A stretch of 64,000 bases of DNA. Origin: OLB9 sp041392785 (GTDB lineage: Bacteria; Bacteroidota; Bacteroidia; Chitinophagales; Saprospiraceae). The notes below the pieces were generated by a model. That model was not told where the DNA came from. It ran no database searches and worked only from the letters and a program-made list of their open reading frames with translations. The stretch spans positions 1 to 64,000 of the forward strand of contig JAWKLK010000009.1 in the NCBI GenBank assembly GCA_041392785.1, written 5' to 3'. Made by a program: the position numbers and the translations under genes. Below are positions 48,923 to 58,770 of this stretch, piece after piece (positions within the stretch are counted from its first letter, which is position 1; each line of letters begins with the position of its first letter).

Positions 48923-49960
48923 ATGACAACACTAATACTTCCTAAAGGATACAAACCAAGTCTCTCCCTAACAGAGACAGAAAAAGCCATAGAACTCATA
49001 AAATCAACCTTTCAGCACAACCTCAGTAGTGAACTCAGACTCCGAAGGGTGACTGCACCCTTGATGGTACTAGCAGATACTGGACTCAATGATGATTTAA
49101 ATGGTATCGAAAGAAAAGTAAACTTCAAAGTAAAAGCACTTGGAGATACTACCGCTGAAGTGGTAAATTCTTTAGCAAAATGGAAAAGACATGCCATTGC
49201 AGAGTATAAGATTCCTCATGGATTTGGTGTATTGACAGATATGAATGCAATCAGACCTGATGAAGATTTGGACAACTTACACTCCATTTATGTAGATCAA
49301 TGGGATTGGGAAAAGCACATTTCAAAAGATGAAAGAACACTTGATTTTCTTCGTAAAATAGTAATAAAAATCTACGAAGTCCTTAAGAGATGCGAATATG
49401 TAGTTTATGAAAATTACCCTAATATAACCCCTACTCTACCTGAAGAAATTACCTTTTTACAAGCAGCAGATTTGGCAAAGGACTATCCTACTTTGAGTCC
49501 AAAAGAAAGAGAAGCAATAGTAGCAAAGAAGTATGGTGCCGTATTTGTGATTGGCATCGGTGGGGATCTAGGTAATGGTGAAATCCATGACGGCAGAGCA
49601 CCAGATTATGATGACTGGAACACTATCAATGATGCAGGGCATAGAGGCCTAAATGGGGATATCATCCTTTGGAATCCAATCTTGGAGATTCCATACGAAG
49701 TTTCATCTATGGGCATCAGAGTTAGTCCTGAAAGTTTGGTAGAGCAGCTGAAGTTGCGAGGAGGTGAGGAACGGTTACAATTCGACTTTCATAAGAAATT
49801 AGTGGAGAATCGATTACCATATACGATCGGCGGTGGTATAGGACAATCTAGAATCTGTATGTTTCTATTGCGTAAAGCACATATCGGCGAGGTACAAGCA
49901 TCGATCTGGCCTAATGATATGCGATCACAATGCGAAGAACACAAAATATATCTAGTTTAA
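48923..49960 (+). CDS. asnA: Aspartate--ammonia ligase (asparagine synthetase A)
   Basis: 345 aa, close to the usual ~330-345 for AsnA, the class II aaRS-like enzyme making asparagine from aspartate, ammonia and ATP. Family segments are 'LRRVTAPLMVLADTGLNDDLNG', 'KWKRHAIAEYKIPHGFGVLTDMNAIRPDE', 'YVDQWDWEK', 'DGRAPDYDDW' and 'LPYTIGGGIGQSRICMFLL'. It is cytosolic, a single gene, and ends 7 bp from the convergent permease. Confidence 0.97.
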   Translation: MTTLILPKGYKPSLSLTETEKAIELIKSTFQHNLSSELRLRRVTAPLMVLADTGLNDDLNGIERKVNFKVKALGDTTAEVVNSLAKWKRHAIAEYKIPHGFGVLTDMNAIRPDEDLDNLHSIYVDQWDWEKHISKDERTLDFLRKIVIKIYEVLKRCEYVVYENYPNITPTLPEEITFLQAADLAKDYPTLSPKEREAIVAKKYGAVFVIGIGGDLGNGEIHDGRAPDYDDWNTINDAGHRGLNGDIILWNPILEIPYEVSSMGIRVSPESLVEQLKLRGGEERLQFDFHKKLVENRLPYTIGGGIGQSRICMFLLRKAHIGEVQASIWPNDMRSQCEEHKIYLV

Positions 49961-49967
49961 TTGATCG

Positions 49968-51296
49968 CTAGGATGCTCTATTCAACAGCTTTACAGCAAA
50001 GAATATTGGATAACTGCACGCCATAAAAATCAATGCATACAGACTGCTATTCAAATCTGCAAATACTGCACCTATCAAAAAGCCAAGGGATAATATTATC
50101 AATAAACCTGGCAAGTAGGGAAAGAATGGCGCTCTGTATGATATTGATAATTCCGGTGAAGAAATACGAAGTTTTATTAATGATGCAAATCCTGCCATAT
50201 AGCTAAGGACAAAGAAGTAAGTAGCAATATCAGAAAGTTTACCACATGTTTCTTTTCCACTTAATATCAATAATACTGATAATAATGCAGTGATTGGCAT
50301 AGCTATAGCAGGTGTTCCCCTGTCATTGACCAATGTTGCCTTTTTAAAGAAAAGACCATCACGACCCATAGAAAAAATAACCCTTGGCGCGAACATGATT
50401 TGGGCATTGACAATACCAAGTATTGATATCATTAAAAAAATAGTAACAATTTTTGAAAATCCCTCGCCAAAAAGGTATTTAATGGTGTCTGCTGCTGCCA
50501 GTTTTGAACCTTGTAGCATCTCCATTGGCAATGCATACAAAATGGCACCATTTACCAGTAAATAAATAACAATAATCAAGAGGACTCCTAAAATCATGGA
50601 CTTTGGAAGGGTTTTTTCTGGATGCGTATTTTCTTCTGTAAAATAAGTAGCGGTATGCCAGCCGTCATACGTGTAAAAAATAGCTTGAAGTGCGCTTACA
50701 ATAGCAATCAGAGTCAATCCTCCTGAAGTCTTACTCACAGTTGTTTCAGTAGCCAAACTTGAAGGGGAATGTCCATAAATAAAGCAAACAATCACAAAAA
50801 CCAACAGTCCCAAAAACTTTATAATTGCCAAAATCTCTTGAGATTTCCCCGCACTCTTAGTACCCATCCAATGAAAGAGTGTCAATATGACCAAAAGACT
50901 TATGGACATTAAGCCTACGTAGTTTTCTAGATCAGGTCGCAAAAGCGCAATATATTCGCTAAAGGTATAGGCACCAAAACCCAAAGCTGCTACCGTTCCT
51001 AGCCAAGAGGTAATGCCTGTTAAAAAACCTACATAATCCCCAAAAGCTCTCCTTGCATAGACATACCATGCTCCAGCTTGTGGTACCGCAATGGCCAATT
51101 CTATTGCACATAGGACGCCAAAAAGTGCGTATAACCCAACAACAAACCACAAACTCAAAATCATCCATGGCTCGCCAATAAAAGCTGCGATGGGGCCAGG
51201 TTTTCTTAATATTCCTGTACCAATGGTACCACCTATGGTCACTGCGATACCAAATCCAACACCCAATAGTTTTAAAAGCGAATTATTTTGTTGCAT
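49968..51296 (-). CDS. APC-family amino-acid permease
   Basis: 442 aa inner-membrane protein with about 12 hydrophobic segments. The APC signature in helix 1 is 'IAVTIGGTIGTGILRKPG'. Further marks are 'YVYARRAFGDYVGFLTG' and 'FYTYDGWHTATYFTEE'. It is an amino acid/cation symporter or antiporter; the substrate is not predictable. Its own promoter (TTTG-N20-TATCTTTG) lies 44 bp upstream. Proximity to asnA is convergent and gives no functional hint. Confidence 0.92.
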   Translation of the reverse strand: MQQNNSLLKLLGVGFGIAVTIGGTIGTGILRKPGPIAAFIGEPWMILSLWFVVGLYALFGVLCAIELAIAVPQAGAWYVYARRAFGDYVGFLTGITSWLGTVAALGFGAYTFSEYIALLRPDLENYVGLMSISLLVILTLFHWMGTKSAGKSQEILAIIKFLGLLVFVIVCFIYGHSPSSLATETTVSKTSGGLTLIAIVSALQAIFYTYDGWHTATYFTEENTHPEKTLPKSMILGVLLIIVIYLLVNGAILYALPMEMLQGSKLAAADTIKYLFGEGFSKIVTIFLMISILGIVNAQIMFAPRVIFSMGRDGLFFKKATLVNDRGTPAIAMPITALLSVLLILSGKETCGKLSDIATYFFVLSYMAGFASLIKLRISSPELSISYRAPFFPYLPGLLIILSLGFLIGAVFADLNSSLYALIFMACSYPIFFAVKLLNRAS

Positions 51297-51339
51297 TAGA
51301 TGGAAATTGAACTGATCAAACTCGCTAATACGAGCAGGT

Positions 51340-51371
51340 CAAAGATAATTCTTTTCTCAATAATGGTACAA
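51340..51371 (-). promoter_or_regulatory. Promoter of the permease gene
   Basis: The minus strand has TTTG, exactly 20 nt, then TATCTTTG. This is one of the best matches to the Bacteroidota consensus in the window. Confidence 0.65.
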
Positions 51372-51396
51372 AGAGTGATGATAAATTGCTTTATAA

Positions 51397-51428
51397 AAGA
51401 AAAAGGAGCTGTCTTCTCAGACAGCTCC
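51397..51428 (-). terminator. Terminator of the 1,449-aa T9SS protein gene
   Basis: A perfect 10-bp stem (GGAGCTGTCT / AGACAGCTCC) with a 4-nt loop is followed by TTTTTCTTTT on the minus strand. Confidence 0.9.
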
Positions 51429-51457
51429 CTAAGGAATTAATTTAAGCAAATTGTTAA

Positions 51458-54400
51458 TTACTCGAGGCCGATCATCTTCTTAGTAGCGACATTGTCACCA
51501 CTTTCTATTTGGTAAATCATTACACCATTGCTATTCACATCTGATTTTTGAATAGTGAATTGGTTAACACCACTTCCAAATTCTGATGTTGTCGTGTATA
51601 AAGTTCTACCATTTACGTCTGTCACTTTAAGCGTAGCCTCTCCCGCTTTAGGTAAGAAGAATGAAATGGTTGTTTTATCTGAGAATGGATTAGGTTCGTT
51701 TTGGAATACTTCAAAACTACCTTCTGTATCATTAGCAAATCTTAGGGACAATTTGCTAGTTTCAACATTTTCACCAGTGTATACTTCAGCATTCAAGCCG
51801 TTTGATGAAATTTTCACTACATCTGAGGCTTTAACTTCTTTTTTAGTTACTAGTTGTATAGTTACTAATTGATTACCGTCCAATGGTGCATTACCATTCC
51901 ATGAAACTAAATAACTTCCGTCAACCTGATGAGCAATGTTTGATGCTGTTAATTTTTCGCTGCCAATCATTACATTTTCAAGTTGTGCATCTCCGACATT
52001 CAGATTGAACTGTAGACCGTGTACTTGATTGCTATTCAAAGAAAGTGCAACATTAGTCGTTGTGTTTGGCAAACATATAACATCATCTGCAGTAAGTTGT
52101 AATGTACTTCTGCTTTCTGTACCATCAATTGCATTTGAAGTTGCAGAACCGTTGACGTCACCTATTTTTACTGCGACAAAATTCTGATTTGTCATCTGAT
52201 GATTCAAATTGGTGATAAACAACTTCTCAGTCAGTGGCCAAGGATTAGCTGGATCACTAAATGTTCTATTTTTGTCAAGGAATTTCCAACTTCCATTATT
52301 TGGATAAACACTATTGATTCCCAAAATCAACTTACGAATTTCTGAAAGGTCAGCCGTAGTGACTTTATTGTCATTATTTGCATCAGCCGCTATGACATCA
52401 TATGCATTAGATAGTGGTGTAACCAATAAAATATGTCTTTGTATTAATACAAGGTCAAGGGTACTTACACCATTCAAATAATCATCATTTTTAGCTCCAG
52501 AAATGGTGTAATCATGGTACATTGCTGCATTATTGAATGTAAATTCACCATTATTGTGTGTTAAAACTTCTTGAAGCATTTCAGGCTTATTATTTTCCAA
52601 TGCCAATTTTGCACCTTCTAATGTTTCTCCCTTAGGTGTCGTGATGGTACCTGAGATACTTGTTTTATCTTCTGTAGTACCGCCACAAGCTCCTTGATTA
52701 TCATTAAGGTAAAGAGTCACAGTGCAAAAATCATAATTGAATTTCTCGTCCCAAACTGTCATTTTAACAGCCACAGAAGGAAGGTCATCACAATTAAATA
52801 TCATCCCTGCACTTCTGCTTGAAGGCAACCATTTTTGGGCATTACCTGCTAAGTATTCTGCCTCAGTTGCACTCACACCAGCACCTTTGAAGTAGTGAGT
52901 TTGATTTAATTTAGTGATAACAGGTGACGCTTCGTTAAATGTATAAAGCAAGTTTGCCTTAGATGTACAGTTATCAAAAGATCCAAGATTGAAATCTGCT
53001 GCCCAAAGTTCTACCTGACCATTATTCATTAATGCTGAAGATACGTTCACACAATATGGAGTCGGTTTTTTCTTGTCAACAACCATGAAATTGTGGTTAC
53101 AAGTGGTCACATTTCCACAACCATCAGTAACTTTCCACAATACTTTGTGATTTGACATACTACCAGCGATATCTTCAGGTATTACTACATGCACTTCTCC
53201 ACCTTGTCCGGTTGGTGCTAGGTACCTTACATTGATAGTTTGTGATCCTACTACTTTCGTAAAGCCGGTAGTATTGTAAGGTGGAAGATTTGGAACAAAA
53301 GATGAGAATTCATACTCATTCAATCCATCACCCCAAAGATCTACAAATACTGTCCACTTTAACCAATCCGAAGCACATTGTCCTTGATCCGTAGCTGTAT
53401 TTGTCAATGTCAATCCTCTTCTTTCGCATTGGTTGCCATCTTTATCTACATCACCATTATCATCTACTTCAAACATTTTATCAGTACAGTTACCTAGTGA
53501 AGGTTTTTCGCTATCAATGATTTTAACAATAGATGTATGTGTAAAATAACCTTCTGGATCATCAGAATTTGGATCATATGTACACCAGTTTATAACTGTC
53601 CATCTATTCAATATTTTCATACATGCATTTCCTTCAAAATAGAAGGTATCACTCTTAAGGCTCACACCGATCTGATCACATGGGCCTGCTGTCCATGTCG
53701 GTTTATCATTGGCAGCATCATTACTACAATCTGTTACAATATCTAAAGGCCACTCAATAGTACCTTCAAAATTAGGGAATGGATTTACTAAATCTATTCT
53801 TTGAATGCATTGAATTGAAGGTCTGTTTTTAATTTTCCAAGTACGCAATACATATCCCGTATTACATCCTGTCAGGAATTCTGTATCTGTATATTCTGTA
53901 GCAAGATTAAGACAATTACTGTAAGCTGTTGCCTGACCAGTTATAGCTAAATCATGGATATCATCGTCACAATTTACTGTGACATTTGCAGGACATAATA
54001 TTATTGGAGTCAATTTGTCTTCAACACGCACTTCCACCCAAGTTTCATTGTAATTATCAGATAATCCATCCACGACGTCACCATAAACACCAGACATATT
54101 ACCATCGTCCCAAACTCTCATCCAAACTTTCACAATACCATAAGGCACTGCTCCTTCTCTATTTGAGATATCAGCACAACAGAATTTTACATATGCTCCA
54201 TGATCTGGATCATAATCAGGGTCTGCTGGATCTGATGAACCATCGTTTGGATGTCCATCGTCATTGTATGTCAAATTGCCTGTATAACCACATCCATCTT
54301 CATCTCTATTTGGAATTTCTTCTCTTCTCAATTCAATGTGAACTGGAGTACAACTATCATAAGAACCATTATCTACTGATTGTGCAAAAAGTTTAGCGAT

Positions 54401-55807
54401 TCCATCACCTTCCCCACCAGTAGTAAGAGATATCACAATATGTTGTTTTGCCACTGCTACTGGTGCCGTTTGGTCCAAAATTGTAACGCTGACTTCATCA
54501 TAACCTTCATTATCGCAACAGTCGGTAGCAACATATCTAAAGGTATGTACACCTTTAGGGGCTCCTGTCACCAAATATCTATTGCTGATCACATCCCAAA
54601 CGATACTTACGCCTAAAGGTCCAACAACCTTATAATTTACATTTGCATCACAATTATCATGCAGTATGGTTGGGGCAGGAAGTAAGAAGTTTCCAGAACA
54701 AGTCCAAGGATCTACACTGACCGTCAAATCCGGTGCTTGTACCGTTGGAGCTTCTATGTCTGTAGCCTTGATGATTTGAGTGATAGTACGAGTGTCACCG
54801 CTACACCAGTCCAAAATAGTCCATAATCTGATGATCTTCTTACTGTTTGAACAAGCAGCTCCACATGCTAATAATTCAGTATCGGCTTTCGCTGCCATTA
54901 CATTACATACTTGATTGGAGATAGCGACACCTTCAACTGTAGGCCAAGCATGCTTTAGCGCTTCTGCTGTGGCATCTCTCTCTGCTGCGTTATCTGCTGC
55001 CGTTACGGTAGGATACACACCAGGTACTTGAGCTCTATAATTTGCTTGATAAGTTACAAATAGTTTTGCTTTGAAGTAAGCAAATACACCTTGCATGCTC
55101 ACATCAGAACCACAAGTCATCTGAATGTTATTGTATGGAGGTAAGATCTCTCCTGCACCAACTGAAATGTCAACAGGCTCAAAATAATACTCAGAAACAC
55201 AAGGTACCGACTTATTGCCATAGCCGTCCGTAAATACCCAGGTTCTTCTAATAGTTTTAGAACCACAAACACCTGTTGTGATCACCTCATCAGAAAATGT
55301 AGTGGTGTAATCTGTACAATATTCCTCCACTACAGGTATCGGATACTCAATAGTACCAGCTAAAAAACCAGCCTCATCAGTACATTTTAAAGTACAATCA
55401 GGATCTGTATTTCCAACAGGACAAGCGCAATCTACCACAATTGGAGGTAGTTTATCCTCTGCAACGATATTCCCCCAACAAGAATTACCTGTTGAGTTAT
55501 ACACAGTGACAACATAATTACCTGGTTTCGTGATGACCGGAGAATTAGTATTGTTGTCAATAATACCTGACCCACTGATACGTAGTGTAAAAGGTGGGTT
55601 GTAAGTAATCATCAGTCCTTCTAAAACCATATCTGGCCTTACCTCACCTTCGCATTCACTGTTGAGCGAAAGTTGAATAGTGCCATTACAATTGATTTGG
55701 CTTTGACCAAAAGAAGAACCAGAAAATACTAAAAGAAAGAGACTCAACCAAACTAAACTAGCATAAGGAATCCCTTTCACTTGAGAAAGTAAATCTTGTT
55801 TTACCAT
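51458..55807 (-). CDS. Large T9SS type A cargo protein with dockerin and HYR-like repeats
   Basis: 1,449 aa. The signal peptide ends near 'SGSSFGQ'. The long N-terminal and middle part (~20-1050) consists of beta-sandwich modules with regular Cys pairs and 'CGN' / 'DCCDNEG' turns ('VTDGCGNVTTCNHNFMVVD', 'KLTPIILCPANVTVNCDDD'), i.e. HYR-like. A carboxypeptidase-regulatory-like module follows ('ISGTITTPKGETLEGAKLALEN'). A dockerin comes next (~1125-1185; 'LVLIQRHILL', 'ADANNDNKVTTADLSEIRKL'), then a cohesin-like domain ('LNLNVGDAQLENVMI'). The T9SS type A tail closes the protein ('FEVFQNEPNPFSDKTTISFFL', 'GVMIYQIESGDN'). Surface-exposed; function unknown. It has its own promoter and terminator. 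Confidence 0.9.
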   Translation of the reverse strand: MVKQDLLSQVKGIPYASLVWLSLFLLVFSGSSFGQSQINCNGTIQLSLNSECEGEVRPDMVLEGLMITYNPPFTLRISGSGIIDNNTNSPVITKPGNYVVTVYNSTGNSCWGNIVAEDKLPPIVVDCACPVGNTDPDCTLKCTDEAGFLAGTIEYPIPVVEEYCTDYTTTFSDEVITTGVCGSKTIRRTWVFTDGYGNKSVPCVSEYYFEPVDISVGAGEILPPYNNIQMTCGSDVSMQGVFAYFKAKLFVTYQANYRAQVPGVYPTVTAADNAAERDATAEALKHAWPTVEGVAISNQVCNVMAAKADTELLACGAACSNSKKIIRLWTILDWCSGDTRTITQIIKATDIEAPTVQAPDLTVSVDPWTCSGNFLLPAPTILHDNCDANVNYKVVGPLGVSIVWDVISNRYLVTGAPKGVHTFRYVATDCCDNEGYDEVSVTILDQTAPVAVAKQHIVISLTTGGEGDGIAKLFAQSVDNGSYDSCTPVHIELRREEIPNRDEDGCGYTGNLTYNDDGHPNDGSSDPADPDYDPDHGAYVKFCCADISNREGAVPYGIVKVWMRVWDDGNMSGVYGDVVDGLSDNYNETWVEVRVEDKLTPIILCPANVTVNCDDDIHDLAITGQATAYSNCLNLATEYTDTEFLTGCNTGYVLRTWKIKNRPSIQCIQRIDLVNPFPNFEGTIEWPLDIVTDCSNDAANDKPTWTAGPCDQIGVSLKSDTFYFEGNACMKILNRWTVINWCTYDPNSDDPEGYFTHTSIVKIIDSEKPSLGNCTDKMFEVDDNGDVDKDGNQCERRGLTLTNTATDQGQCASDWLKWTVFVDLWGDGLNEYEFSSFVPNLPPYNTTGFTKVVGSQTINVRYLAPTGQGGEVHVVIPEDIAGSMSNHKVLWKVTDGCGNVTTCNHNFMVVDKKKPTPYCVNVSSALMNNGQVELWAADFNLGSFDNCTSKANLLYTFNEASPVITKLNQTHYFKGAGVSATEAEYLAGNAQKWLPSSRSAGMIFNCDDLPSVAVKMTVWDEKFNYDFCTVTLYLNDNQGACGGTTEDKTSISGTITTPKGETLEGAKLALENNKPEMLQEVLTHNNGEFTFNNAAMYHDYTISGAKNDDYLNGVSTLDLVLIQRHILLVTPLSNAYDVIAADANNDNKVTTADLSEIRKLILGINSVYPNNGSWKFLDKNRTFSDPANPWPLTEKLFITNLNHQMTNQNFVAVKIGDVNGSATSNAIDGTESRSTLQLTADDVICLPNTTTNVALSLNSNQVHGLQFNLNVGDAQLENVMIGSEKLTASNIAHQVDGSYLVSWNGNAPLDGNQLVTIQLVTKKEVKASDVVKISSNGLNAEVYTGENVETSKLSLRFANDTEGSFEVFQNEPNPFSDKTTISFFLPKAGEATLKVTDVNGRTLYTTTSEFGSGVNQFTIQKSDVNSNGVMIYQIESGDNVATKKMIGLE

Positions 55808-55844
55808 GGGTAAAAAATTTTGGTTAAAAAAAAATGAGTTCAGT

Positions 55845-55859
55845 GCCCCGTCATGGGGC
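55845..55859 (-). promoter_or_regulatory. Hairpin in the 5' UTR of the 1,449-aa gene
   Basis: GCCCC / GGGGC with a 5-nt loop, unusually GC-rich for its surroundings. It is followed ~10 nt later by a run of nine T, 17 nt before the ATG region. It could stabilise the leader or attenuate transcription; neither is proven. Confidence 0.4.
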
Positions 55860-55906
55860 TTTGGTCAGATTTAAATAAAGATTTACTTTATTGAGTGGGA
55901 ATGACG

Positions 55907-55939
55907 CAAAGGTATATCGAAAATGTCCTTGCAATCAAA
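55907..55939 (-). promoter_or_regulatory. Promoter of the 1,449-aa T9SS gene
   Basis: The minus strand has TTTG, 21 nt, then TACCTTTG. The predicted start near 55900 gives a ~90-nt leader. Confidence 0.6.
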
Positions 55940-56351
55940 TTTAATGAAGGGTAATTTTTGTATATTTTTTTAATAAATATGTTTTATTAATTCATATTTT
56001 TAAAAATCAAAATGTATAAAATATTGATTTTAAATCTAATAAATTTTACATATAAACTCAAAGTAATACTTAATGGAGAGCAATATTTTTTTCATTTCTG
56101 TAGAAATTTACCCTTTAAATTTCTTTCAATGGCTAAATACTTCAAATACCATGCCAAAAGAAAAAGGTATTATAAGTATTCATTTTTACTAAGTACAGCC
56201 TTACCTCATGTCGATGACTTGATTGTTTTTCTTCATTGCTAATCACTAGATTCTATTTATTTGTCAGATTAAGAGAATTAGAAAAATTCGTAAATCTACT
56301 AACCTTAGCAAAACCTGTCTAATCACGTCAAAAGAACTTGATTTCAAAACA
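55940..56351. other. AT-rich intergenic region
   Basis: 412 bp between the 1,449-aa gene and the orphan CHU_C domain. A 76-codon plus-strand ORF (56012-56242) has no promoter box, unusual Lys/Tyr/Phe-rich composition and no recognisable domain, so I do not call it. No terminator is seen for the minus-strand gene ending at 56352. Confidence 0.4.
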
Positions 56352-56711
56352 TCACCGCACAAGTGTCACGTCGCCACTGAGCAATTGCCTACTGCCATCG
56401 GGTAGCATGACTTCAGCAGTCCAAACATACACCCCTTGCTCACATGGTATGCCTTTCGTCTTGCCATCCCACCCTACCGAAGGGTCGCTGAGCGGGATAT
56501 TTAATTTTTCATACATGATGTTACCCCAACGGTCATAGATGGTGATGCGATGGAGATTAATCCTATTTGTCGCAGTAGTACCGTAAAACGTATTGTTATT
56601 GATACTATTGGGATTGAATATATTCGGAAATGTGATGTCGATCTCTGTTTTTATACGTAGTACTAAGGTATGAATACTATCACAACCCCATGCGGTGGTA
56701 GAAAAAGTTTT
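56352..56711 (-). pseudogene. Orphan CHU_C sorting domain, 3' end of the disrupted repetitive gene
   Basis: A 119-codon open frame on the minus strand starts within a repeat unit ('TTAWGCDSIHTLVLRIKTEID'). It continues into a complete gliding-motility-associated C-terminal domain ('PNIFNPNSINNNTFYG', 'ITIYDRWGNIMYEK', 'GWDGKTKGIPCEQGVYVWTAEV', 'SGDVTLVR', TGA stop at 56352). It has no start codon of its own and is preceded by TGA 56712-56714. The 'GCDSI.TL.L' unit at its head matches the repeats that resume at 57271. This is therefore the 3' end of the 57.3-60.9 kb gene, cut off by the ~560-bp YceI-containing segment. Confidence 0.8.
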
Positions 56712-57270
56712 TCATGATTAAAAATTATTGAAAAAAATAAGTTTCTATTCAACAGGGGTGATCGCTTCAAAAATTAAACACTCTTTCTCACTAAATATAT
56801 TCTTCATCTCCCTGTTGTTGGTCCAAATATAATGATTGTTTTTTAATAATGCAAATTATTTGTTAAATATCGTTAAGTTTTCATTTTTCTAATTAATTAT
56901 TAACATTTGTGGCAACAAATATTTGGTGGATTCAGTTATTCAGAGATTACATTAAAATTTCAAAAAGTTTATGAAGTCTTTATTCAATTTTACATTATTA
57001 ATCGCGATGCTTTCATTTGTAGCATGCAAGGAAAAAGCACCAAAATCTGATGAGAATTTAGCTGTAGCAGCTGAAGCAACAGGTAAAACTTATGCTGCAT
57101 CTCCAGAGATGTCGAAAATCAGTTGGGAAGGTTCGAAACCAACTGGAAAACACAATGGTAGTATCAAAGTGAGCGAAGGTAGCCTTTCAGTAAATGAAGG
57201 TAAATTAGTGGCAGGTTCTTTTGTGATTGACATGAAATCTATCGTTGTAGAAGATTTAACAGGTGACGAA
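56712..57270. other. Foreign ~560-bp segment lodged inside the repetitive T9SS gene
   Basis: The segment carries an AT-rich upstream region and the first 100 codons of a YceI lipoprotein gene on the opposite strand to the gene it interrupts. No inverted repeats, target-site duplications or transposase are visible. On its right it stops exactly where repeat sequence starts (TAGGTTCCTGATGTCGCA), and on its left at the cut CHU_C fragment. A misassembly across a repeat, or a recombination event, would give this picture. Confidence 0.6.
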
Positions 57271-57273
57271 TAG
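56971..57273 (+). pseudogene. YceI-family lipoprotein, truncated after 100 residues
   Basis: The lipoprotein signal is 'MKSLFNFTLLIAMLSFVACKEK'. The start of a YceI lipid-binding beta-barrel follows ('SKISWEGSKPTGKHNGSIKVSEGSL', 'GSFVIDMKSIVVEDLTGDE'). A full YceI domain needs about 170-180 residues; here it ends at TAG 57271-57273, a stop formed by the junction with the minus-strand repeat gene. YceI proteins bind isoprenoid-like lipids or act in stress response. The missing half is not in the window. Confidence 0.85.
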
Positions 57274-58770
57274 GTTCCTGATGTCGCAGTCAGTACCATT
57301 CCAGATGTAGCTGTCGCATGCGCCAGTTGATGGCAATGTCGTATTTTGGTTGGATAGTTAGCGCAAGGGGTGGCGATGCTGTCGCAGCCGTTAACGCTGG
57401 TGGTTTGGTAGGTGTAGGTGCCGCTTTGGTCGTAAGTACTGCCATTCCAAGTGAAGGATGTACATTCCGTCTTTTGCTCCGATGATGTCAATGTATTCTG
57501 TATAGTCAGCTCAAGCGTCGTGATGCTATCACAACCAGCAGTGGTTTGTGCACGGTGGGTGTAAACGCCGCTGTCTGTATAGGTGATGCCATTCCAAACG
57601 TAACTATCACACGCCTGATGTTGGATAGTATTGTCATAAGATGGATGGATGGCTAGTTGCAAGGTGGTGATGCTGTCACAACCGAAGATAGATTGTTCAG
57701 TATGCGTATAGGTTCCCGATGTCGCAATCAGTACCATTCCAGATGTAGCTGTCGCACGCGCTTTGGTTGATGGCAATGTCGTATTTTGCTGGATGGTTAG
57801 CGCAAGTGGTGGCGATGTTGTCGCAGCCGTTAACATCTGGTGGTTTGGTGGTGTAGGTGCTGCTGTCTGTATAGGTGGTGCCCATTCCCAAGTGAAGGAT
57901 GTGCATTCCGTCCTTGCTCCGATGATGTCAATGTATTTTGTATAGTCAGCTCGCTGGTGATGCTATCACAACCGTTTGTGGTTTGTTTGCGGTGGGTGTA
58001 GATGCTGCTCTCGGTGTACATAGTCCCATTCCAAATGTAACTATCACATGCCTGATGTTGGATAGTGTTGTTTGGCAAGACGGATGGATGGCTAGGCCAG
58101 GCAGGGTGATGCTGTCACAACCAAAGATGGATTGCTCGGTATGCGTATAAGTTCTGATGTCGTGTAGTCAGTACCATTCCAGTTGTAGCGGTCACATGCA
58201 CTCTGGTTGATGGCATTGTCGTATTTTGGATGGATGGTCAGCGCAAGGGTGGCGATGCTGTCGCAGCCGTTTACACTCTTGGTTTGGTAGGTGTAGGTAC
58301 CGCTTTGGTCGTAAGTACTGCCATTCCAAGTGAAGGATTTGCATTCCGTCCTTTGCTCCGATGATGTCAATGTATTTTGTATAGTCAGCTCAAGTGTGGT
58401 GATGCTATCACAACCGTTTGTGGTTTGTTTGCGGTGGGTGTAGATGCCGCTCTCGGTGTACATAGTCCCATTCCAAATGTAACTATCACATGCATGATGT
58501 TGGATAGTGTTGTCATAAGACGGATGGATGGCTAGTTGCAAGGTGGTGATGCTGTCACAACCAAAGATGGATTGCTGGGTATGCGTATAAGTTCCTGATG
58601 TCGTGTAGTCAGTACCATTCCAGTTGTAGCGGTCACATGCACTCTGGTTGATGGCATTGTCGTATTTGATGGATGGTCAGCGCAAGGGTGGCGATGCTGT
58701 CGCAGCCGTTTCTTACACTCTTGGTTTGCAGGTGTAGGTGCCGCTATTCGTGTAGGTGGTACCATTCCAT
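57271..58770 (-). repeat. Higher-order tandem repeat, ~441-bp period (3 x 49-aa CDSI units)
   Basis: The marker CAGTACCATT recurs at 57291, 57729, 58169 and 58610, with spacings of 438, 440 and 441 bp. Each 441-bp block encodes three 49-residue units of one family: 'ACDSYIWNGTDYTTSGTY..', 'ACDSYIWNGTMYTESGIY..' and 'ECKSFTWNGSTYDQSGTY..', each ending in 'GCDSI.TL.L.I'. The two shorter periods carry net deletions that agree with the frameshifts seen there. About 3.3 blocks are present. Confidence 0.85.

Noticed and set aside
54380..54616. Antisense ORFs inside the large T9SS genes (also 13526-13891, 16974-17315, 53986-54396)
   Set aside because: They are shadow frames of repetitive, Thr/Ser-rich coding DNA without promoters or recognisable domains.
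56012..56242. A 76-codon ORF in the intergenic region
   Set aside because: No promoter box, no recognisable domain and a composition expected of AT-rich noncoding DNA.
56712..57270. Possible insertion sequence or integron cassette
   Set aside because: No transposase, integrase, inverted ends, target duplication or attC-like structure is seen.
57271..58770. Possible CRISPR array because of regular repeats
   Set aside because: The period is 147 or 441 bp, the 'spacers' are as conserved as the repeats, and the DNA encodes a protein repeat.
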